Source: Bacillota bacterium
GTDB lineage: Bacteria > Bacillota > UBA4882 > UBA8346
Length of the DNA stretch: 64,000 nt
Assembly (NCBI GenBank): GCA_023417475.1
Contig: JAEZFP010000033.1
Coordinates: 184,032-248,031, forward strand
Direction: 5' to 3'
Shown: positions 61,499 through 64,000 of the stretch, one piece after another
How positions within the stretch are numbered: the stretch's first letter is position 1
Layout of the letters: each line of letters opens with the position of its first letter
Program-made: the position numbers and the translations under genes
Notes under the pieces: model-generated
The model's database searches: none
Told to the model about the DNA's origin: nothing
What the model saw: the letters and a program-made list of their open reading frames with translations, nothing else

Positions 61499-63649
61499 AT
61501 GGAAAACGATACTTTAATTAAAAGCACTGATCCCACAAGCGACGGTAACGTTGAATCGGTCGTAAATAAAGGGGATGCCAGCGGGTCGAATCACCCGGAC
61601 GCCCATTTTGATGTCCATCAAAACACGCGGAAGTATTACGATATCGAAAAGTCCCCGGCGACAATGCCCGAAGTTCACCGGTGGCAACGGGAGCATATCA
61701 AAACCCATGATCAAGGGAAGGAAGGTTTCCCGCTGAATGTCATTGTTGACCCGGCAATGCGCGAAATGTACCAACAGGTCCACGCTCAGGGGTTAACCAA
61801 TGTTTTCGACCGATTTGAACAACAAGAGAAGATCCGTTGCAACTTTTGTTCCTCCGGTTTATCCTGTCAGCTCTGCGCCAATGGCCCTTGCCGGATCAGC
61901 CCGAAGGTGCCGCGCGGGAATTGCGGCGTGGACGCTCATGTAATGGTCGCCCGGAATTTCGTCTACCGTCATGTGACCATCGGCGCCTCGGCCAATATTT
62001 TTCATGCGCAACAAGCGGCCCGGACGTTGAAAGCGGCGGCGCAAAACCCGGCCAGCGGGCTTACGATCAGAGACCCGGAGAAACTGTTGAAATACGCCGA
62101 AATGGCCGGACTGAACAGTCACGAGGATGTCAATCAGGTCGCCGTTCGTTTTGCCGATTGGGTGATGGCCGACATGGGACGGCCCTATTGGGAAGAGTCA
62201 GCGATGGTGAAAGCGTTTGCGCCGCCGTTGCGGCAAGAATTGTGGCGCAAACTGAAATTATTCCCGGGTGGCGGGTTTAGCGAAGTCGCCTTGGCGCAGA
62301 CTAAGTGTATGACCAATTTGTCCGCCGATCCGGTTGACTTTTTACTGACCGCGGTCCGGTTGGGGGTCGCCAATGAATTTCAGGGACTGTTCGCTTTAGA
62401 TATCTTGCAGGAAATCCTGATGGGAACCCAGAAAATCCGGACGGCCCGCCAAAATATGGGCCTGTTGCAAAAGGATCAAGTTAATATTATCACCAACGGT
62501 CATATGCCGTTATTAGCCCAGCTGGTGGTGGAACTGGCTTCAACTCCCGAATGGCAGGATAAAGCCAAAAAAGCCGGAGCCAACGGTTTGCAAGTACTTG
62601 GCCACGTCTGTGAAGGCCAACAACTGTTAAATTACCGGGATACCGGCGCCATGTCCGCTTATGCCGGCCAAGAAGGCGAATGGCTGTCGGAGGAATATCT
62701 CTTGGCCACCGGCGCGGTCGATCTCTTTATGTTCGATTATAATTGCACCATTCCGACCTTGCCGTTATACGCCAAACGCTTTGGGACGACTATGGTCAGC
62801 ACCCATGAAGTGATTAAGCTGCCCGGCACGGAAACGGTCGAGTTTATTCCCGAAGCGATGAAGGATCAAGCCGCCAAAGTGTTGGAAATGGCCGTCGCCG
62901 CGTTTGCCAAGCGGAAAGCGGAAAACCGCGAGGTTTATATCCCACCGCAGATATCCGAAGGTTGTCTGGTCGGTTTTAGTACGGAGTCGGTCCGGGAAGC
63001 GTTGGGCGGTTCCTGGAAACCGCTGATCGACGCCATCGCCGCCGGCAAGATTCGCGGTATCGCCACGATCGTCGGTTGTACCACCGCCCGCTACGGCCAG
63101 GGCGGCAGCAATATCTTCCGGATTGCGAAAGGGCTGATTGAAAAGGACATCCTAATCCTGTCCGGCGGTTGCACCTCCTCGGTGATGGAGTATACCGGCC
63201 TAACCAACCCGCAAGCCGCGGCGGAATGCGGCCCGGGCTTACAAGCGGTTTGCCAAGCCTTGGGCATCCCACCGGTCTTAAGTTACGGCGCTTGCGTCGA
63301 TATTGGCAAAATGACACAAACCGCGGCTGAGATCGCCGACGCGCTGGGGGTCGATACCAACAAATTGCCGTTAGTGATCGGGGCGCCGGAGTATCTGGAA
63401 CAAAAAGCGGTGGCCGATGCCTGTACGGCCATTGCCTTGGGGTGGCTGGTCCATGTGGCGCCGGTGCCGTCGGTGACCGGCAGCGAGGTAGTAGTCAAAA
63501 CGTTAACGGAGACCACCGAAACCTTGGGACTTGGCAAGTTGACGGTTGAGACCAGCGCTGATAAGACCGTGCAGATTTATGTCGATCATATCGAGCGGAA
63601 GCGGAAAGAGTTAGGATTGGAAGCGCGGGTCCCGAGCCCGGTTCATTAA
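61499..63649 (+). CDS. cooS: Anaerobic CO dehydrogenase catalytic subunit CooS
   Basis: 716 residues, about 75 longer at the N-terminus than typical CooS. Ni-Fe-S enzyme interconverting CO and CO2. The N-terminal cysteines are C114, C117 (CNFC, D cluster as CX2C), then C123, C126, C131 and C142 for the B cluster. C-cluster ligands are present: H335, C371, C416, C527, C558 and C599; the lysine of the EQKAVADA segment follows. The D-cluster CX2C spacing differs from the longer CX7C of classical CODH-II types and resembles the variant reported to carry a [2Fe-2S]. C371 is in GHVCEGQQ rather than the usual ICCTG. No cooC or cooF neighbour is seen; monocistronic with a GGAGGG ribosome site. Confidence 0.93.
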   Translation: MENDTLIKSTDPTSDGNVESVVNKGDASGSNHPDAHFDVHQNTRKYYDIEKSPATMPEVHRWQREHIKTHDQGKEGFPLNVIVDPAMREMYQQVHAQGLTNVFDRFEQQEKIRCNFCSSGLSCQLCANGPCRISPKVPRGNCGVDAHVMVARNFVYRHVTIGASANIFHAQQAARTLKAAAQNPASGLTIRDPEKLLKYAEMAGLNSHEDVNQVAVRFADWVMADMGRPYWEESAMVKAFAPPLRQELWRKLKLFPGGGFSEVALAQTKCMTNLSADPVDFLLTAVRLGVANEFQGLFALDILQEILMGTQKIRTARQNMGLLQKDQVNIITNGHMPLLAQLVVELASTPEWQDKAKKAGANGLQVLGHVCEGQQLLNYRDTGAMSAYAGQEGEWLSEEYLLATGAVDLFMFDYNCTIPTLPLYAKRFGTTMVSTHEVIKLPGTETVEFIPEAMKDQAAKVLEMAVAAFAKRKAENREVYIPPQISEGCLVGFSTESVREALGGSWKPLIDAIAAGKIRGIATIVGCTTARYGQGGSNIFRIAKGLIEKDILILSGGCTSSVMEYTGLTNPQAAAECGPGLQAVCQALGIPPVLSYGACVDIGKMTQTAAEIADALGVDTNKLPLVIGAPEYLEQKAVADACTAIALGWLVHVAPVPSVTGSEVVVKTLTETTETLGLGKLTVETSADKTVQIYVDHIERKRKELGLEARVPSPVH

Positions 63650-63709
63650 TAGCGACCCGACGCCCGGCAGCGCCGCTACCTGGAACAGTTAAGGCGAAAG
63701 TTTGTCAAG

Positions 63710-63760
63710 GAGCTGTTGCCGAATGAACCGCAAGGTCCATTCGGCAACAGCTCTTTTTTT
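63710..63760 (+). terminator. Strong terminator of cooS
   Basis: Perfect 16-bp stem (63710-63725 with 63738-63753), 12-nt loop, seven T. Confidence 0.92.
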
Positions 63761-63784
63761 GCGCAAGAGCAACTTGCCGAAGGC

Positions 63785-64000
63785 TTCCGCAAGCCGGATA
63801 TGTGGATAAGTAAGCTGGCGGAGTCGTTCCGCAAGCCGGATATGTGGATAAGTAAGCTGGCGGAGTCGTTCCGCAAGCTGGATATGTGAATAAGTAAGCT
63901 GGCGGAGTCGTTCCGCAAGCTGGATATGTGAATAAGTAAGCTGGCGGAGTCGTTCCGCAAGCTGGATATGTGAATAAGTAAGCTGGCGGAGTCGTTCCGC
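63785..64000. repeat. Array D: five 42-bp (2 x 21) units with DnaA-box 9-mers, open at the edge
   Basis: Five complete 42-bp units from 63785 and the first six bases of a sixth; units 3-5 are identical and units 1-2 differ from them at only two or three sites. Each unit carries one DnaA-box 9-mer on the minus strand: TTATCCACA at 63801-63809 and 63843-63851, TTATTCACA at 63885-63893, 63927-63935 and 63969-63977. A GCGGA-N5-TCCGC dyad is also in every unit junction. The array runs off the right edge. Confidence 0.95.

Noticed and set aside
63676..63960. Minus-strand frame with 14-residue repeats across array D
   Set aside because: A by-product of the 42-bp period; it also includes the cooS terminator hairpin.
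63785..64000. Array D, and the other arrays, as CRISPR
   Set aside because: Units are contiguous with no unique spacers, and no cas genes are present.

Overview
The window reads as a chromosome segment of about 50% GC from an anaerobic, flagellated, spore-forming Firmicute that also has an outer membrane. Sporulation is indicated by SpoIIP, a YteA-type DksA protein and a SleL/YaaH-type LysM-GH18 hydrolase. The outer membrane is indicated by an LPS inner-core/lipid A block (waaA, lpxK, kdsB, kdsA, kdsD, a lipid A acyltransferase, an ArnT-like transferase) and an OmpA-domain protein. Rex, an Fnr-type regulator, an energy-converting [NiFe] hydrogenase, a CO dehydrogenase and a Bcd/Etf module indicate fermentative or CO/H2-linked metabolism. 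A Hydrogenispora/Limnochordia-like lineage would fit, but that is inference from gene content.

Layout. 0-8.4 kb: 3' end of htpG, a secreted TIM-barrel protein, a small BFD-type Fe-S protein, an intergenic 21-bp repeat array, DUF5665 and yteA, then lspA-lgt-rluD and the infC-rpmI-rplT operon with its leader attenuator and an ATT start codon. 8.4-13.6 kb: an OmpA/TIG envelope protein, an Fnr-type regulator with an Fe-S protein behind a well-placed Fnr box, spoIIP and a tiny zinc-ribbon gene. 13.9-23.9 kb: twelve tightly packed genes encoding homologues of all eleven core complex I subunits (A, B, C, D, H, I, J, K and three L/M/N-type antiporter subunits) plus a HycI-type protease. The NuoD-like subunit keeps both CxxC pairs of a [NiFe] site, so this is a complex-I-shaped hydrogenase without an NADH module.

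24-33.7 kb: an acetyltransferase, a structured leader with a second 21-bp array, the LysM-GH18 gene, an orphan TRAP binding protein, rex, recD2 and comFA-comFC. 33.7-40.3 kb: late flagellar block yvyF-flgM-flgN-flgK-flgL-fliW-csrA, with an oversized FlgL carrying five beta-type repeats. 40.3-42.7 kb: a third 21-bp array, aroK, a promoter-driven leader, an rsgA pseudogene and a DUF3298 gene. 42.7-51.7 kb: LPS genes. 51.8-55.2 kb: acyl-CoA dehydrogenase, etfB and a ferredoxin-fused etfA. 55.6-61.3 kb: argCJBDG under a promoter overlapped by an ARG-box-like palindrome. 61.5-63.6 kb: cooS, followed by a fourth repeat array running off the end.

The two most striking signals are the complex-I-like [NiFe] hydrogenase and the four unrelated intergenic arrays that all have an exact 21-bp register (or 42 = 2 x 21). 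Two of these arrays, at opposite ends of the window, carry eleven perfect DnaA-box 9-mers. No tRNA, rRNA, CRISPR array, transposase or prophage was recognised.
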